Of a DNA stretch of 64,000 bases, positions 8,322-18,049 are shown piece after piece. Each line of letters opens with the position of its first letter. The first letter of the stretch is position 1. The notes under the pieces are model-generated. The model saw only the letters and a list, made by a program, of their open reading frames with translations, was not told the origin of the DNA and ran no database searches. The position numbers and the translations under genes are program-made. This DNA is from Mesorhizobium sp. (GTDB lineage Bacteria > Pseudomonadota > Alphaproteobacteria > Rhizobiales > Rhizobiaceae): the NCBI RefSeq assembly GCF_016793485.1, contig NZ_JAEULZ010000039.1, forward strand, positions 1 to 64,000, written 5' to 3'.

Positions 8322-9236
8322 CTAGGCCCAGGGACGGCGCTCGAGCCAGGACATCGCAATCTCAGGATCCACGCCAGCGACCTCGATCAGTCGATCGGGG
8401 TCGAGAATCCGCAGGCGTCGATAGTGAAATTGCACGATGCCCTCTTTGCGCAGGGCGCTTAGCACGCGGTTGACGTGGACGAAGGTGAGACCGGTGGCGT
8501 CACCGATCTGCTCCTGTGTCAGGGGAAGCACCATCTCTTCACTGCGATTTCCCGGCCATTGTGCGCGATACCTGGTGAACAGCTCGAGCAGCAAATGCGC
8601 GACCCGTTCCCGGGCCGACCGCCGCCCGATGCTCGTCAGATGATCGAACGCCAGATTGCAGTCGTGGGCCAGCGAGCGCGCCAGGCGCATCCCGATTTCC
8701 GGATCCGCCTGGGAATGCGATGTGAGCACGGAGACAGGGATCACCGAGACCACGACCTCGGTCAGCGCCTGCGCGCCCACCGTCGCCGGCGCGCGCCGGG
8801 ACGGAAGCACGCCGAGTATGGCGCCTGGCAAAGCAAACTGCACGATTTGCCGTCTCCCGTCCTCCAGCAGGGTGTAGACCGCGACCCACCCCTCAAGGAG
8901 ATTGAAGATGCTCTTCCCGCTCGATCCTATGCTGAAGAGATTCCGCCCGGCCTCGATCTTCCGGTCGCCATCGCGATAGCGCGGGATCAACCGATGCCGT
9001 TCCATCGGCAATGAAACGGCGTTCGACGGCTCACATGCCTCGCCGTCGCTTGCTCCTTTTGGGCGCGGTGGACGCCCGCTCAACTGGCCGCCCCACGCAT
9101 CCATCCGATATGGCGGCGCGGCAGACGGCATTTCATTTGACAACGGTACATTCCGTTCGCGCTCGATGGTTCCCCATTCGTCGCGACGAAGCGACCGGGC
9201 TGTCTCTTCGGATAAAGACGCTCGATCCCAGTTCAC
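8322..9236 (-). CDS. Crp/Fnr-family transcriptional regulator
   Basis: A 304-residue regulator. It has a cyclic-nucleotide-like sensor domain (about residues 85-200), a long helix, and an HTH with TQEQIGDATGLTFVHVNRVL. The ATG at 9236 is backed by a strong GGAGG five bases upstream, so the unusual N-terminal extension of about 70 residues is probably real. There is no four-Cys FeS cluster as in FNR. The recognition helix reads VHVNR in place of the ETxSR pattern of FNR and FixK, so it may not bind the FNR-like boxes nearby. It is the next gene downstream of the small exported-peptide gene at 9421-9759. Confidence 0.9.
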   Translation of the reverse strand: MNWDRASLSEETARSLRRDEWGTIERERNVPLSNEMPSAAPPYRMDAWGGQLSGRPPRPKGASDGEACEPSNAVSLPMERHRLIPRYRDGDRKIEAGRNLFSIGSSGKSIFNLLEGWVAVYTLLEDGRRQIVQFALPGAILGVLPSRRAPATVGAQALTEVVVSVIPVSVLTSHSQADPEIGMRLARSLAHDCNLAFDHLTSIGRRSARERVAHLLLELFTRYRAQWPGNRSEEMVLPLTQEQIGDATGLTFVHVNRVLSALRKEGIVQFHYRRLRILDPDRLIEVAGVDPEIAMSWLERRPWA

Positions 9237-9420
9237 ATTACACCTCCCGGGCGCGATGACCGGTTACGGCGGCTGCTCGCGCAGCCCATCAATCGTGGAT
9301 GAAAGTGCGACGCCCCGGGCGTTTGCCGCGCGTGACGTTCAAGGGGCGCGTCGAATCGACCGCACTTTCACGCAGACCTGCCGGGGCAGGCTGGCGAGTT
9401 GGCGATTGAACCGAGGAGCC

Positions 9421-9759
9421 CTAGAGGATGCGATTTCGGGGGACGGGAGGATCGCGGCCCAGAATGATGGAGCGCAGGCAAGCCTGGCGCAAAGCCAAGA
9501 CTTGCGATTTGGGCGGAGCGCTCACGGACCTACCGTACTGGGGTGGTAGGGGCACGTAACACGGCGCGCACATGGCCGTGCAGCAGCCGGCTCCAGGGAC
9601 ACAATCCTGCCCGTCGACCGGCGAAGTTGTCAGGGTTGCGCCGACGAAGCCGCGGTCCGGGAAACCCGATACTGGCTCGCCGCCATGCGCCATCGACGGC
9701 CCGACTTGCGTCAGAACGGCGACGACACAGACAATCAGCAGCGCCAGATACCTGACCAT
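9421..9759 (-). CDS. Small exported Cys-rich protein with Pro-rich C-terminus (candidate sensor uORF 1)
   Basis: A 112-residue product with an N-terminal signal (MVRYLALLIVCVVAV), a Cys cluster CVPGAGCCTAMCAPC near residues 55-70, and a C-terminus ending in ILGRDPPVPRNRIL. No enzyme family is recognised. It resembles DUF2946-type copper-responsive small proteins in layout. It sits 184 bases upstream of the Crp/Fnr gene on the same strand, and an FNR-like box (9878-9891) lies about 120 bases before its ATG. The ATG at 9759 is preferred because the predicted transcript start from that box falls near 9843. No strong ribosome binding site is visible. Confidence 0.6.
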   Translation of the reverse strand: MVRYLALLIVCVVAVLTQVGPSMAHGGEPVSGFPDRGFVGATLTTSPVDGQDCVPGAGCCTAMCAPCYVPLPPQYGRSVSAPPKSQVLALRQACLRSIILGRDPPVPRNRIL

Positions 9760-9877
9760 ACACTCGCGTCCACAACCATCTACAAGGTGCGTCACCGCAC
9801 TCGACCTGTCTCCGCCCTGAGCACGCTGCGGGCGGGAAGGCGGCACCTCCAATCTACTATAGCGGCTCGTGACCGCC

Positions 9878-9891
9878 TTGACTCAGATCAA
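9878..9891. promoter_or_regulatory. FNR/FixK-like box, leftward candidate
   Basis: TTGAC-tcag-ATCAA is a near-perfect FNR-type dyad. It lies in the 292-base divergent gap 9760-10051 and is placed to drive the small exported-peptide gene on the minus strand. The core CTCAGATCAA is repeated in the box at 28150-28163. Confidence 0.6.
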
Positions 9892-9978
9892 CTGGCCGGG
9901 GGTATTCGCCAGGCCACGCGCAACCTGCTGGCGCGCAGCCGCAGAACCGAACGGCCGCCATTCGCGTTAACGATATGC

Positions 9979-9992
9979 TTGATCGAGATTAA
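9979..9992. promoter_or_regulatory. FNR/FixK-like box, rightward candidate
   Basis: TTGAT-cgag-ATTAA, a second dyad in the same divergent gap, ends 59 bases before the ATG of the NifX-like gene at 10052. This places a transcript start near 10027 if the box acts at -41.5. Confidence 0.6.
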
Positions 9993-10051
9993 GGTGCGAG
10001 CCGCCAGCTGATGGTTCTGTCATCCTCGCCGAATTCTCCCGCGGGTCGGAA

Positions 10052-10399
10052 ATGTCATCGATAGCCCTTCCGCCGGCAGATCGAAAACGCTGGATCGCCG
10101 TGCTCGTTGCCCGCACGCGAAGGAAAGCGGTTCTCAGCCCGTTCTTCGCGAAATCCGACGGCCTTCTGGTGATCGATCCCTGTAGCCATGCCCGCGAATT
10201 TCGCCAGAATCCTGAGCGGACCACCGAAGCCACCCGCGAACTGATCCTGGCAAGCGGCATAGGCCGGCTTGTGTGTGGCTTCATCGCCAAGCCTGATCGG
10301 GATGCCCTTTCCGCCCGCGGTATCGATATCCGGATCGGATCGTGCGCCCGCTCGATCGACGCCCTCGTGCGCGACTTCGAGAACCTTCCTTCAGCCTGA
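10052..10399 (+). CDS. Small NifX/NifB-C-like fold protein (dinitrogenase FeMo-cofactor family)
   Basis: A 115-residue protein whose order of elements matches the NifX/NafY and NifB C-terminal domain: an early strand region SPFFAKSDGLLVID, then ATRELILASGIGRLVCGFI, then ARGIDIRIGSCARSIDALV. No other nif gene is in the window, so nitrogenase assembly is not implied. A role in binding a metal cofactor or thiolated ligand is possible. It follows an FNR-like box by 59 bases. Family assignment is from fold-like pattern only. Confidence 0.6.
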   Translation: MSSIALPPADRKRWIAVLVARTRRKAVLSPFFAKSDGLLVIDPCSHAREFRQNPERTTEATRELILASGIGRLVCGFIAKPDRDALSARGIDIRIGSCARSIDALVRDFENLPSA

Positions 10400-10507
10400 C
10401 ACTTCCGCCTGCCGACCCAATGGGCAACCCCGCCTATGGGGGGCGACCATCCGTGCGCACGGCGCGCGAGCCGGGGCTACTGCGCCGCACCGGCTCCAGA
10501 CGAGAAC

Positions 10508-10521
10508 TTAACCCGCATCAA
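10508..10521. promoter_or_regulatory. FNR/FixK-like box before the DUF2933 gene
   Basis: TTAAC-ccgc-ATCAA lies in the 259-base gap 10400-10658 and ends 137 bases before the DUF2933 ATG. It is the weaker left-half form (TTAAC) seen also at 14167 and 28150. I see nothing else in this gap. Confidence 0.5.
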
Positions 10522-10658
10522 GGATTCCCGGCCGTCGCCGCCGCATCGTCCACATCAAAGGAGAAGGGGCTTCCTCGGCATCCTGGCGTTCGCTCCGAGC
10601 GCCTCGACGCGAGCCCCACGTCTCCCTTGCGCGATCTCCAACCGCCGGACGTGACACC

Positions 10659-10922
10659 ATGGATCCGAACCAGCATAGCCTCCACAAGCAAGAGAGCCCC
10701 GGGCGCCGGTTCACCGCCGCCAACATCGTCCTCTATGGACTACTCGCAATCGCGGCCTTCTATCTCATCGCCGAGCACCGCGCGCACCTTCTGGGCTGGC
10801 TGCCCTGGCTGCTGATCCTCGCCTGTCCGCTGCTTCACGTCTTCATGCACCGCGGACATGGCGGGCACGGCCGCGGCGACACATCCGCGTCACAGAAGCA
10901 GCAGCCTCCCCACCAGCACTGA
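10659..10922 (+). CDS. DUF2933 small membrane protein
   Basis: An 87-residue protein with two hydrophobic segments (about residues 20-38 and 42-60) around RAHLLGWLPWLLILACPLLH, then the His/Gly stretch HVFMHRGHGGHG and a Gln/His tail. This is the DUF2933 layout, common in metal-resistance islands. The histidines may bind metal, but no function is proven. The next gene, an isoprenylcysteine methyltransferase-like protein, starts 25 bases downstream and is probably cotranscribed. Confidence 0.8.
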   Translation: MDPNQHSLHKQESPGRRFTAANIVLYGLLAIAAFYLIAEHRAHLLGWLPWLLILACPLLHVFMHRGHGGHGRGDTSASQKQQPPHQH

Positions 10923-10947
10923 ACGTTCGATTCTGGAGCGCGCATCC

Positions 10948-11607
10948 ATGCAAGAAGATATTCCCGCCTACGGACTCTGGTCCCTCGTCATCCTCAATTC
11001 AGCGATCTTCATCTTCTTCGCCTTCACCTTCTTCAAGCCGACAACGACACGGGACTGGCGCTCGTTCGGCGCCTTCAGCGCCTTCATCGTCGCACTCTTC
11101 ACCGAAATGTACGGCTTTCCGCTGACGATCTACCTGCTGTCGGGCTGGCTGCAGACCCGCTACCCGGAAATCAACTGGTTCTCGCACGACGCCGGCCACC
11201 TTCTCGAAGAGCTGTTCGGCTGGCGGACGAATCCCCACTTCGGGCCATTCCACATCCTGAGCTTCATCTTCATCGGCGGGGGCTTCGTCATCATATCGGC
11301 AGGCTGGAAGGTGCTCTACGAAGCGCAGCGCCGGCACACCCTCGCAACCACCGGCATCTACGCGAGGGTGCGCCATCCGCAATACATTGGCTTCGTGCTG
11401 GTGATGTTCGGATTCCTGCTGCAATGGCCTACGCTGCTCACCCTGGCGATGTTTCCAGTGCTGGTCTTCATGTACTGGCGTCTCGCGCGACGTGAAGAGC
11501 AGGAGGTTCTCGCCGAACATGGTGAGGCCTATGCGCGCTACATGCGCGAAGTGCCTGCGTTCTTCCCCCGTCTGTCTGCCCGCCAGCCCACAAGGGCAAG
11601 CCGCTAA
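10948..11607 (+). CDS. Isoprenylcysteine carboxyl methyltransferase (ICMT)-like membrane protein
   Basis: A 219-residue polytopic protein with about five membrane segments and the ICMT/phospholipid methyltransferase signature: TTGIYARVRHPQYIGFVLVM (about 140-160), then RLARREEQEVLAEHGEAYARY. The real substrate in bacteria is unknown and may be a lipid or small molecule, with SAM as donor. The ATG at 10948 follows CTGGAGCG. It pairs with DUF2933, and a probable second copy starts at 63867. Confidence 0.85.
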   Translation: MQEDIPAYGLWSLVILNSAIFIFFAFTFFKPTTTRDWRSFGAFSAFIVALFTEMYGFPLTIYLLSGWLQTRYPEINWFSHDAGHLLEELFGWRTNPHFGPFHILSFIFIGGGFVIISAGWKVLYEAQRRHTLATTGIYARVRHPQYIGFVLVMFGFLLQWPTLLTLAMFPVLVFMYWRLARREEQEVLAEHGEAYARYMREVPAFFPRLSARQPTRASR

Positions 11608-11722
11608 CCGCATGCAGCGGCGCATCTGTTGAACGGCCCCGAAGTGTTCAATCCACTTTAAGGTCCAGGTCTCGGTCTTGCCGCATTGCTACCCGGCAAA
11701 CGTCAATTCCGAGACCTTCTAT

Positions 11723-12961
11723 ATGGATAAGCTGATCTTCAAAGCCGTTGCTCGCCTCATCAAAAAGGGAACGTTGCGAATAACGACAGCCAAGGGCGCC
11801 ACAGCAAGTTTCGGAGATGGCGAGGGCATACCCGTGGCGATCCGCTTCCAATCGTCTTTGGCACAGCGCCGTGTGCTGGCCGATCCCGAACTCAGGCTGG
11901 GTGAGGCGTTCGTCGACGGCGACATGGTGCTGGAAACTGGCACCATTGCCGAGTTGCTGGAACTCCTCCTCTCCCAGGACACGACGGGCCGTCCGCTCTC
12001 ATCCCGAATGCTTGCCGGCCTGCGCTTCCTTCTGCGTGGTTTCTCGCAACAGAATGTCCGGCGCCGCTCGAAACGCAACGTCGCCCATCACTACGACCTG
12101 ACCGGTCAGCTGTACGACCTCTTCCTCGACGCCGACAGGCAGTACAGCTGCGCATACTTCGAGACCGAGACGGCCACTCTGGACGAGGCCCAGCAGGCGA
12201 AGAAACGCCATATTGCGGCAAAGCTGCTCGTCGATCGCGGCTCGCGCGTCCTCGACATCGGCTGCGGCTGGGGCGGGCTCGCCGCCTATCTGGCCGATAC
12301 CTTCGGCTCTCATGTCACCGGGATTACGCTTTCGACCGAGCAACTCGAATATGCGAAAACGCGCATGACCGGCGCCGAGGCCGATCGCCTCGACTTCCAG
12401 CTGCTCGATTATCGCGACGTTAAGGGCCGCTTCGATCGCATCGTCTCCGTCGGCATGTTCGAGCATGTCGGCGTCGGTCACTACGACGACTTTTTTCGGA
12501 AGTGCCACGAGCTGCTCGACGATGACGGCGTGTTCGTGCTTCACTCCATCGGTCGCTCCGATGCCCCGGGCTTCACGAATCCCTGGATCGCCAAATACAT
12601 CTTCCCGGGCGGATACATCCCTGCGCTGTCGGAAGTCCTGCCGGCGATTGAACGCTCCGGCCTCGTCGTCACCGATATCGAGATCCTGCGTCTCCACTAT
12701 GCCGAGACGCTCAAGCACTGGCGGCAACGCTTCCTTTCGCGTCGAACCGCCGCGGTCGAGCTGTTCGACGAGCGCTTCGCGCGCCTCTGGGAGTTCTATC
12801 TCAGCGTCTCGGAGCTCGCGTTCCGCTATCAGGCGATGATGGTCTTCCAGATCCAGATCACCAAGCGGCAGGACGCAGTCCCGCTGACGCGCGGCTATAT
12901 CGAGAATAAGGAGACGCGCCTGCGCCGCGTCGAGGCCGCCAAACGTCAATGGCCAAGGTGA
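11723..12961 (+). CDS. cfa: Cyclopropane-fatty-acyl-phospholipid synthase family protein
   Basis: SAM-dependent enzyme that adds a methylene bridge to unsaturated acyl chains of membrane lipids, 412 residues. The methyltransferase domain has VLDIGCGWGGLAAYLA near residue 175, then VSVGMFEHVGVGHYDDFF and NPWIAKYIFPGGYIP, all hallmarks of CFA synthases. The N-terminal lipid-binding part (LADPELRLGEAFVDGDM) is also present. The ATG at 11723 is chosen over an upstream TTG. Membrane cyclopropanation fits the acid and stress theme of the region. Confidence 0.92.
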   Translation: MDKLIFKAVARLIKKGTLRITTAKGATASFGDGEGIPVAIRFQSSLAQRRVLADPELRLGEAFVDGDMVLETGTIAELLELLLSQDTTGRPLSSRMLAGLRFLLRGFSQQNVRRRSKRNVAHHYDLTGQLYDLFLDADRQYSCAYFETETATLDEAQQAKKRHIAAKLLVDRGSRVLDIGCGWGGLAAYLADTFGSHVTGITLSTEQLEYAKTRMTGAEADRLDFQLLDYRDVKGRFDRIVSVGMFEHVGVGHYDDFFRKCHELLDDDGVFVLHSIGRSDAPGFTNPWIAKYIFPGGYIPALSEVLPAIERSGLVVTDIEILRLHYAETLKHWRQRFLSRRTAAVELFDERFARLWEFYLSVSELAFRYQAMMVFQIQITKRQDAVPLTRGYIENKETRLRRVEAAKRQWPR

Positions 12962-13026
12962 GCACCTCGTAGCGGTCTTGCCAGGATCGCAAGATTTGGC
13001 GGCTACCCGATGCCTCGTGCGGCCAC

Positions 13027-13572
13027 CTACTGAATGTGCTCATTGGAAAATTTGACCGATACAGCACGCGCGCGGCCCGGCACCGATATCTCGACAACGA
13101 TGTCATAGCGGTCGTTGCCGGGAAGGGTGACGAACGCACCGTAGGTGACGGTGTTCGCGATCGTCATCGGCTCGAGGTCGGCGGCCTGCCGGCCGATATC
13201 ACCGAGGCCCGCAATCCTCGCCGACACGCGCGCGTTTTCGATGCGCACGCCGGTCCCGGCATCGAAAACCGCAACGACGATATGCTGCTGATGGCGGCCG
13301 CTCCCCGCGCCACCATGCATGGCGCCCTCGGCGTGGCTGGAAGGATGGCCACGCACCACGGCTGCCGGAACGATGCCGAGATAGACGGCCAGGCCGTCCG
13401 ATGTCTGGTAGTTGTCATCCGCCAGCGCGCCACCGATCGCGAGCATTGTCGCGATCGCCACGCCGACGCCAATTGTCCGGATACGCCGGATCGTGGCCGA
13501 TGCTTTGGTCGCGGCCAAACTCCGGATCCAGGCGCCTCTGATGCGGTGGGGAGGTGTCACGTTGAGCCTCAT
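13027..13572 (-). CDS. Secreted YtkA/FixH-like beta-sandwich protein
   Basis: A 181-residue protein with a membrane anchor or signal at about residues 32-52 (IGVGVAIATMLAIGGALA). A periplasmic domain follows with HIVVAVFDAGTGVRIENARVS and YGAFVTLPGNDRYDIVVEI, which resembles YtkA/FixH-like domains. No catalytic residues are seen. Its ATG overlaps the stop of the DUF305 gene (ATGA), so it is the second gene of a coupled pair. A metal-chaperone or envelope role is a guess from context. Confidence 0.65.
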   Translation of the reverse strand: MRLNVTPPHRIRGAWIRSLAATKASATIRRIRTIGVGVAIATMLAIGGALADDNYQTSDGLAVYLGIVPAAVVRGHPSSHAEGAMHGGAGSGRHQQHIVVAVFDAGTGVRIENARVSARIAGLGDIGRQAADLEPMTIANTVTYGAFVTLPGNDRYDIVVEISVPGRARAVSVKFSNEHIQ

Positions 13573-14033
13573 TGGCCGCGCTGGCGCAGCCACGCCTGCA
13601 TTTCATCGATTTCCTGTTGCTGGGCGGCGATAATCGCTTCCGCCCACGCCTTGGCCTGCTGGTCCGATCCAAACTGAAGGGCCGCGCGGGCCATATCGAT
13701 AGCCGCTTGATGGTGCGCGATCATCCCCTTGACGAAGGCGACATCCGCATCTGTCGTCTGCATCGCCGCCATCATGGGTCCATGCATGCCCATCATTGCC
13801 CGCATATAGGCCTGTGACGCCGCCGGCAGTCCGGCCATGCAGGTCGCCATCTGATCACCCATCATGCCGTCCATCATCTGCAACATCGTCATGCATTGCT
13901 GCGGCATGGAGGTTGCGGCGGGCGGTGCGGGGGCATTCGCCGCGCCCCCCTCGTGATGCGCGTCATTCTGGGCCAGTGCGATCGCCGGCACGAAGACGAG
14001 GGCAAGTGCAAGGATCGATCTCACACATTTCAT
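13569..14033 (-). CDS. DUF305 family exported protein
   Basis: A 154-residue protein with a cleavable signal (residues 1-22), a Met-rich stretch (MTMLQMMDGMMGDQMATCMA), then the DUF305 core KGMIAHHQAAIDMARAAL and a final EIDEMQAWL. DUF305 has a four-helix ferritin-like fold, and the Met/His residues suggest copper or silver binding. A good GAGGAAA ribosome site lies before the ATG. An FNR-like box is 133 bases upstream. It is one of three DUF305 proteins in this window. Confidence 0.88.
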   Translation of the reverse strand: MKCVRSILALALVFVPAIALAQNDAHHEGGAANAPAPPAATSMPQQCMTMLQMMDGMMGDQMATCMAGLPAASQAYMRAMMGMHGPMMAAMQTTDADVAFVKGMIAHHQAAIDMARAALQFGSDQQAKAWAEAIIAAQQQEIDEMQAWLRQRGQ

Positions 14034-14166
14034 GTCGATTTCCTCGATACCAGGTTGTCCCTTCGCGCATCGGGCCGTGCGCACCACGAACCTGGCCGCA
14101 AAAAGCCACCGTCGCGGTCTCCCGGATGCGAGCGCTTCAACGTAGGTCGGTCCGTGACGGAGGAAT

Positions 14167-14180
14167 TTAACTTCGATCAA
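14167..14180. promoter_or_regulatory. FNR/FixK-like box between DUF305 and the arginine deiminase operon
   Basis: TTAAC-ttcg-ATCAA lies in the 331-base divergent gap 14034-14364, 133 bases from the DUF305 start and 184 bases from the carrier gene. Being palindromic, it could serve either direction. I see no gene in this gap. Confidence 0.55.
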
Positions 14181-14364
14181 GGATCGGCTGCGCCAAATCC
14201 TGAGGATCACCCCATAAGAGGGACGTCCTTCGGACAGCCCCGCATCTGCCTGGTGACGGGAGACGCGGACCGCCTACGGGCTTCGGACGCCCCTCTCCGG
14301 AACCGTCGGGCGTCTTCCAGGCTGCCAAGTTGCCCCGACAAACAAACGTTGGGGGAAACCGACA

Positions 14365-15798
14365 ATGAGCAGCGTCCCGCAGACTGCGGAAACAAGAAGA
14401 TGGCGGTTTCCAACTGCCTATACGATCCTTTTCGGACTTATCGTGCTCGTCGCGGCGCTGACCTGGATCATCCCGGCCGGCCAGTATCAACGCGTCGAAG
14501 ACGCTGCGCTCGGCCGGGAGGTCCCGGTCGCCGGCACCTACTCGCTCAGCGAGCCCAATCCGCAGGGCGTCTTCGACGTCATCATGGCGCCGATCGGCGG
14601 CCTCTATAACCCGGTCACCAATCAAGCCAATGCCATCGACGTCGCGCTGTTCGTCCTCGTCATCGGCGGCTTCATCGGCGTCGTCGCCTCCACGGGCGCG
14701 ATCACAGCCGGCATAGGCAGCGCCATGCGCGCGCTGAAGGGCCGGGAGAAGTGGATGATTCCGGTGCTGATGGCGCTGTTTGCCTTCGGCGGCACGACAT
14801 ACGGCATGGCGGAAGAGACGCTCGCCTTCTACGTGCTCCTGATCCCGATCATGATCGCCGCCCGCTATGACGCCGTGACCGCGGTCGCCGTCATCCTGCT
14901 CGGAGCGGGTGTCGGCGTGTTGGGCTCGACGGTCAACGCCTTCGCTACGGTGATCGCATCCGACGCAGCCGGCATTCCCTTCACCGACGGCATCGTGCTG
15001 CGCTTCGTCATTCTCGGACTTTGCTGGCTCGCCAGCGTCATCTACGTCATGCGCTACGCCGAACGCGTGCGGCTCGATCCAACCCGTTCGCTGGTCTACG
15101 ACCGCAAGGCTGCCAACGAGGCGCATTTCCTTGCCGCTCGCAGCGGCGAGGAAATGAGGTTCACCGGCCTGCACAAGATCGTGCTCGTGGTGTTTGCGCT
15201 CACATTCGTCGTCATGATCTGGGGCGTCCTCAGCGCCGGCTGGTGGATGGGCCAGATGAGCGGACTGTTTCTGGCATCCGCAATCCTTATCGGGCTGATC
15301 GCCCGCCCCGGTGAGGAACAATTCGTCGATGCTTTCGTCAACGGCGCGCGCGACCTTCTGGGCGTCGCGCTGATCATCGGCCTCGCGCGCGGCATCGTCG
15401 TCATCATGGACGCGGGCAAGATCACCGACACAATCCTCAACTGGGCCGAGCTCTCGGTCGCCGGGCTCGGCAAGGTCGCTTTCGTCAACGTGATCTATTG
15501 GATCAATGTCCTGCTCTCGTTCTTCGTGCCGTCGTCTTCGGGACTGGCGGTGCTGTCCATGCCGATCATGGCGCCCGTCGCCGACTTCGCGGGTGTCGGA
15601 CGCAGCTCCGTCGTCACGGCGTATCAGTCCGCCAACGGCCTGGTGAACCTGATCAACCCGACCTTTGCCGTCGTCATGGGGGCGCTCGCCATCGGCCGAG
15701 TTCCCTATGAGCGCTGGCTGCGCTTCATGGCGCCGCTGCTGCTCATCCTCACCATCATCATCATGGCGAGCCTCAGCATCGCCGTCCTGCTCGCCTGA
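14365..15798 (+). CDS. YfcC-family carrier, probable arginine/ornithine antiporter
   Basis: A 477-residue membrane protein of the YfcC / C4-dicarboxylate anaerobic carrier superfamily, with about 12 hydrophobic segments. Typical elements are [20 protein letters not shown] at the N-terminus, [16 protein letters not shown] (about 150-165) and [19 protein letters not shown] (about 388-406). It is the first gene of an arcA-arcB-arcC operon, so exchange of arginine for ornithine is the likely job. Classical ArcD antiporters belong to another (APC) family. It starts 12 bases after GTTGGGGGA. Confidence 0.85.
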   Translation: MSSVPQTAETRRWRFPTAYTILFGLIVLVAALTWIIPAGQYQRVEDAALGREVPVAGTYSLSEPNPQGVFDVIMAPIGGLYNPVTNQANAIDVALFVLVIGGFIGVVASTGAITAGIGSAMRALKGREKWMIPVLMALFAFGGTTYGMAEETLAFYVLLIPIMIAARYDAVTAVAVILLGAGVGVLGSTVNAFATVIASDAAGIPFTDGIVLRFVILGLCWLASVIYVMRYAERVRLDPTRSLVYDRKAANEAHFLAARSGEEMRFTGLHKIVLVVFALTFVVMIWGVLSAGWWMGQMSGLFLASAILIGLIARPGEEQFVDAFVNGARDLLGVALIIGLARGIVVIMDAGKITDTILNWAELSVAGLGKVAFVNVIYWINVLLSFFVPSSSGLAVLSMPIMAPVADFAGVGRSSVVTAYQSANGLVNLINPTFAVVMGALAIGRVPYERWLRFMAPLLLILTIIIMASLSIAVLLA

Positions 15799-15809
15799 AG
15801 GAGATAGCG

Positions 15810-17036
15810 ATGACCATCACCTACGGTGTCCACTCCGAAGTCGGCAAGCTGCGGCGGGTTCTCGTCGACCGCCCCGGCGCGGCGCTCGCGCGCCTCACCC
15901 CCAGCAATTGCCACGAGCTGCTGTTCGATGACGTCATCTGGGTGAAGCAAGCCCGGGTCGAGCACATGACCTTCGTCGATGCGATCCGCCATCGTGGCAC
16001 CGAGGTCGTCTTTCTGCGGGAGGTGCTGGCGGAGACGTTGCGCGATCAGGCGGCGCGCCGCTGGCTGTTGGAGCGCCGGGTCAGCGTCAACGCTGTCGGC
16101 GTCGGACTTGCCGACGACCTGCGTGCCCATCTGATGGAGGTCGACGCCGACGCGCTTTCGCTGATCCTCATGGGAGGCCTGAGCCGAGCCGAGCTTCCGA
16201 TTGCGCCGACCGGCATGCTTGCGCCAGTGCTGCGGCCGGAGGACTTCATCCTGCCACCGCTCCCCAACCACCTGTTCACGCGCGACACGACCTGCTGGAT
16301 CTATGGCGGCGTCACGCTCAACCCGATGCGCTGGAACGCCCGCAAACTGGAGACGGTGAACATCGCCACCGTCTACCGCTTTCATCCCGATTTTCGCGAT
16401 GCCGGCTTTCCGATCTGGTGGGGCGACCCCGACACCGACTACGGACTGGCCACCGCCGAGGGCGGCGACGTCATGCCGCTCGGCAACGGCCTGGTGCTGA
16501 TCGGCATGGGGGAGCGCACCACGCCGCAGGCCGTCGGCCAGATCGCACGCGCCTTGTTCGCGCAGGGCGGCGCCAGTCGCGTGATCGCCTGCAAGCTTCC
16601 TGTCGAGCGATCGTCCATGCACCTCGACACGGTATTCACCTTCTGCGACCGCGATCTCGTCACCGTCTTCGCCGACGTCGTGAATGGCATCCGGGCTTTT
16701 TCGCTGCGTCCGGGCGACAAGAACGGGCAGGTCGACGTCCGCGAGGAGGCGCGCCCGTTGCCCGAGGTGGTTGCCGAAGCGCTTGGCCTCAAGGCGCTGC
16801 GGATCGTCGAAACAGGCGGCGATGCCTATGTCGCGGAACGCGAACAATGGGACGACGGCAACAACGTCGTCGCCCTCGAGCCCGGCGTCGTCGTCGCCTA
16901 CGACCGCAATACCTATACCAACACGCAGCTGCGCAAGGCGGGCGTGGAAGTCATCACGGTCCCCGGCGCCGAACTCGGCCGCGGCCGTGGCGGCGGCCAC
17001 TGCATGACCTGCCCGCTGATCCGCGATCCGATCTGA
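15810..17036 (+). CDS. arcA: Arginine deiminase
   Basis: Hydrolyses arginine to citrulline and ammonia, the first step of the arginine deiminase pathway. 408 residues. The N-terminal [16 protein letters not shown] is diagnostic. FTRDTTCWI, the H-E-x-D type region and the C-terminal [18 protein letters not shown] with the catalytic Cys are all present. It starts 11 bases after the carrier stop, preceded by GAAGGAGA. The product feeds arcB nine bases downstream. Confidence 0.97.
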   Translation: MTITYGVHSEVGKLRRVLVDRPGAALARLTPSNCHELLFDDVIWVKQARVEHMTFVDAIRHRGTEVVFLREVLAETLRDQAARRWLLERRVSVNAVGVGLADDLRAHLMEVDADALSLILMGGLSRAELPIAPTGMLAPVLRPEDFILPPLPNHLFTRDTTCWIYGGVTLNPMRWNARKLETVNIATVYRFHPDFRDAGFPIWWGDPDTDYGLATAEGGDVMPLGNGLVLIGMGERTTPQAVGQIARALFAQGGASRVIACKLPVERSSMHLDTVFTFCDRDLVTVFADVVNGIRAFSLRPGDKNGQVDVREEARPLPEVVAEALGLKALRIVETGGDAYVAEREQWDDGNNVVALEPGVVVAYDRNTYTNTQLRKAGVEVITVPGAELGRGRGGGHCMTCPLIRDPI

Positions 17037-17045
17037 GGAAAAAAC

Positions 17046-18047
17046 ATGCCGGTAAACCTTCGTGGGCGCAGCGTTCTGAAGCTGCTCGACTTCTCACCGG
17101 ACGAGATCCGCTTTCTGCTGCGGCTCTCCGCCTCGCTCAAGCAGGCCAAGTATGGCGGCTACGAAGAACAACGACTGAGGGGAAAGAACATCGCCCTGAT
17201 CTTCGAGAAGGACTCGACGCGCACCCGAACCGGCTTCGAGGTCGCCGCCTACGACCAGGGCGCGCACGTCACCTATCTCGGCCCGTCCGGAACACAGATC
17301 GGCAAGAAGGAGTCGATGAAGGACACGGCGCGCGTTCTCGGCCGTATGTATGACGGCATCGAATATCGCGGCTTCGCGCAGGATCAGGCCGAGACGCTCG
17401 CCGCGCACGCCGGCGTGCCGGTCTATAACGGCCTGACGGACGAGTCCCATCCGACCCAGATACTCGCCGACTTCGTTACCATGCGCGAATACACCCGCAA
17501 GCACCTCTCCCAGCTTTCCTTCTGCTTCCTGGGCGATGCGGGCAACAACATGGGCAATTCGTTGCTTGCCGGCGCGACACTGATCGGCATGGACATCCGG
17601 CTTGGCGCGCCGAAAGCCTGCTGGCCGGAGCAGGCCCTGATCGACCGTTGCCGCGCCATGGCGCAGACGACCGGCGCCCGGATCACCTTGACCGAAGACC
17701 CCGCGGAGGCGGCGAAAGACTGCGACTTCGTCTACACCGACGTCTGGGTGTCCATGGGCGAACCCGATTCCGTCTGGGCCGAGCGCATTGAACGGCTTAC
17801 GGCCTACCGCGTGACCAGCGAGATTATGCGCGCGACCGGCAACCCGCACGCCAAGTTCATGCACTGCCTGCCGGCCTTCCACAATCGTGAGACAGAGGTC
17901 GGCGAGAAGATCTTCCAGGAATACGGCATCGACTGCATGGAGGTGACGGAAGACGTCTTCGAATCGGAGGCTTCCGTGGTCTTCGACCAGGCCGAGAACC
18001 GAATGCACACGATCAAGGCCGTGCTTGTCGCGACGTTGGGAGCCTGA
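17046..18047 (+). CDS. arcB: Ornithine carbamoyltransferase (catabolic)
   Basis: Converts citrulline and phosphate to ornithine and carbamoyl phosphate in this operon. 333 residues. It has the carbamoyl-phosphate loop [10 protein letters not shown], the [11 protein letters not shown] motif, and the ornithine/catalytic HCLPAFHN. The length and sequence match the arcB type better than anabolic ArgF, and the position between arcA and arcC agrees. Confidence 0.96.
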   Translation: MPVNLRGRSVLKLLDFSPDEIRFLLRLSASLKQAKYGGYEEQRLRGKNIALIFEKDSTRTRTGFEVAAYDQGAHVTYLGPSGTQIGKKESMKDTARVLGRMYDGIEYRGFAQDQAETLAAHAGVPVYNGLTDESHPTQILADFVTMREYTRKHLSQLSFCFLGDAGNNMGNSLLAGATLIGMDIRLGAPKACWPEQALIDRCRAMAQTTGARITLTEDPAEAAKDCDFVYTDVWVSMGEPDSVWAERIERLTAYRVTSEIMRATGNPHAKFMHCLPAFHNRETEVGEKIFQEYGIDCMEVTEDVFESEASVVFDQAENRMHTIKAVLVATLGA

Positions 18048-18049
18048 CG

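Noticed and set aside
11999-12949. Minus-strand open frame over the cfa gene
   Set aside because: It has no motif, and the plus strand encodes a full cyclopropane synthase with SAM motifs.
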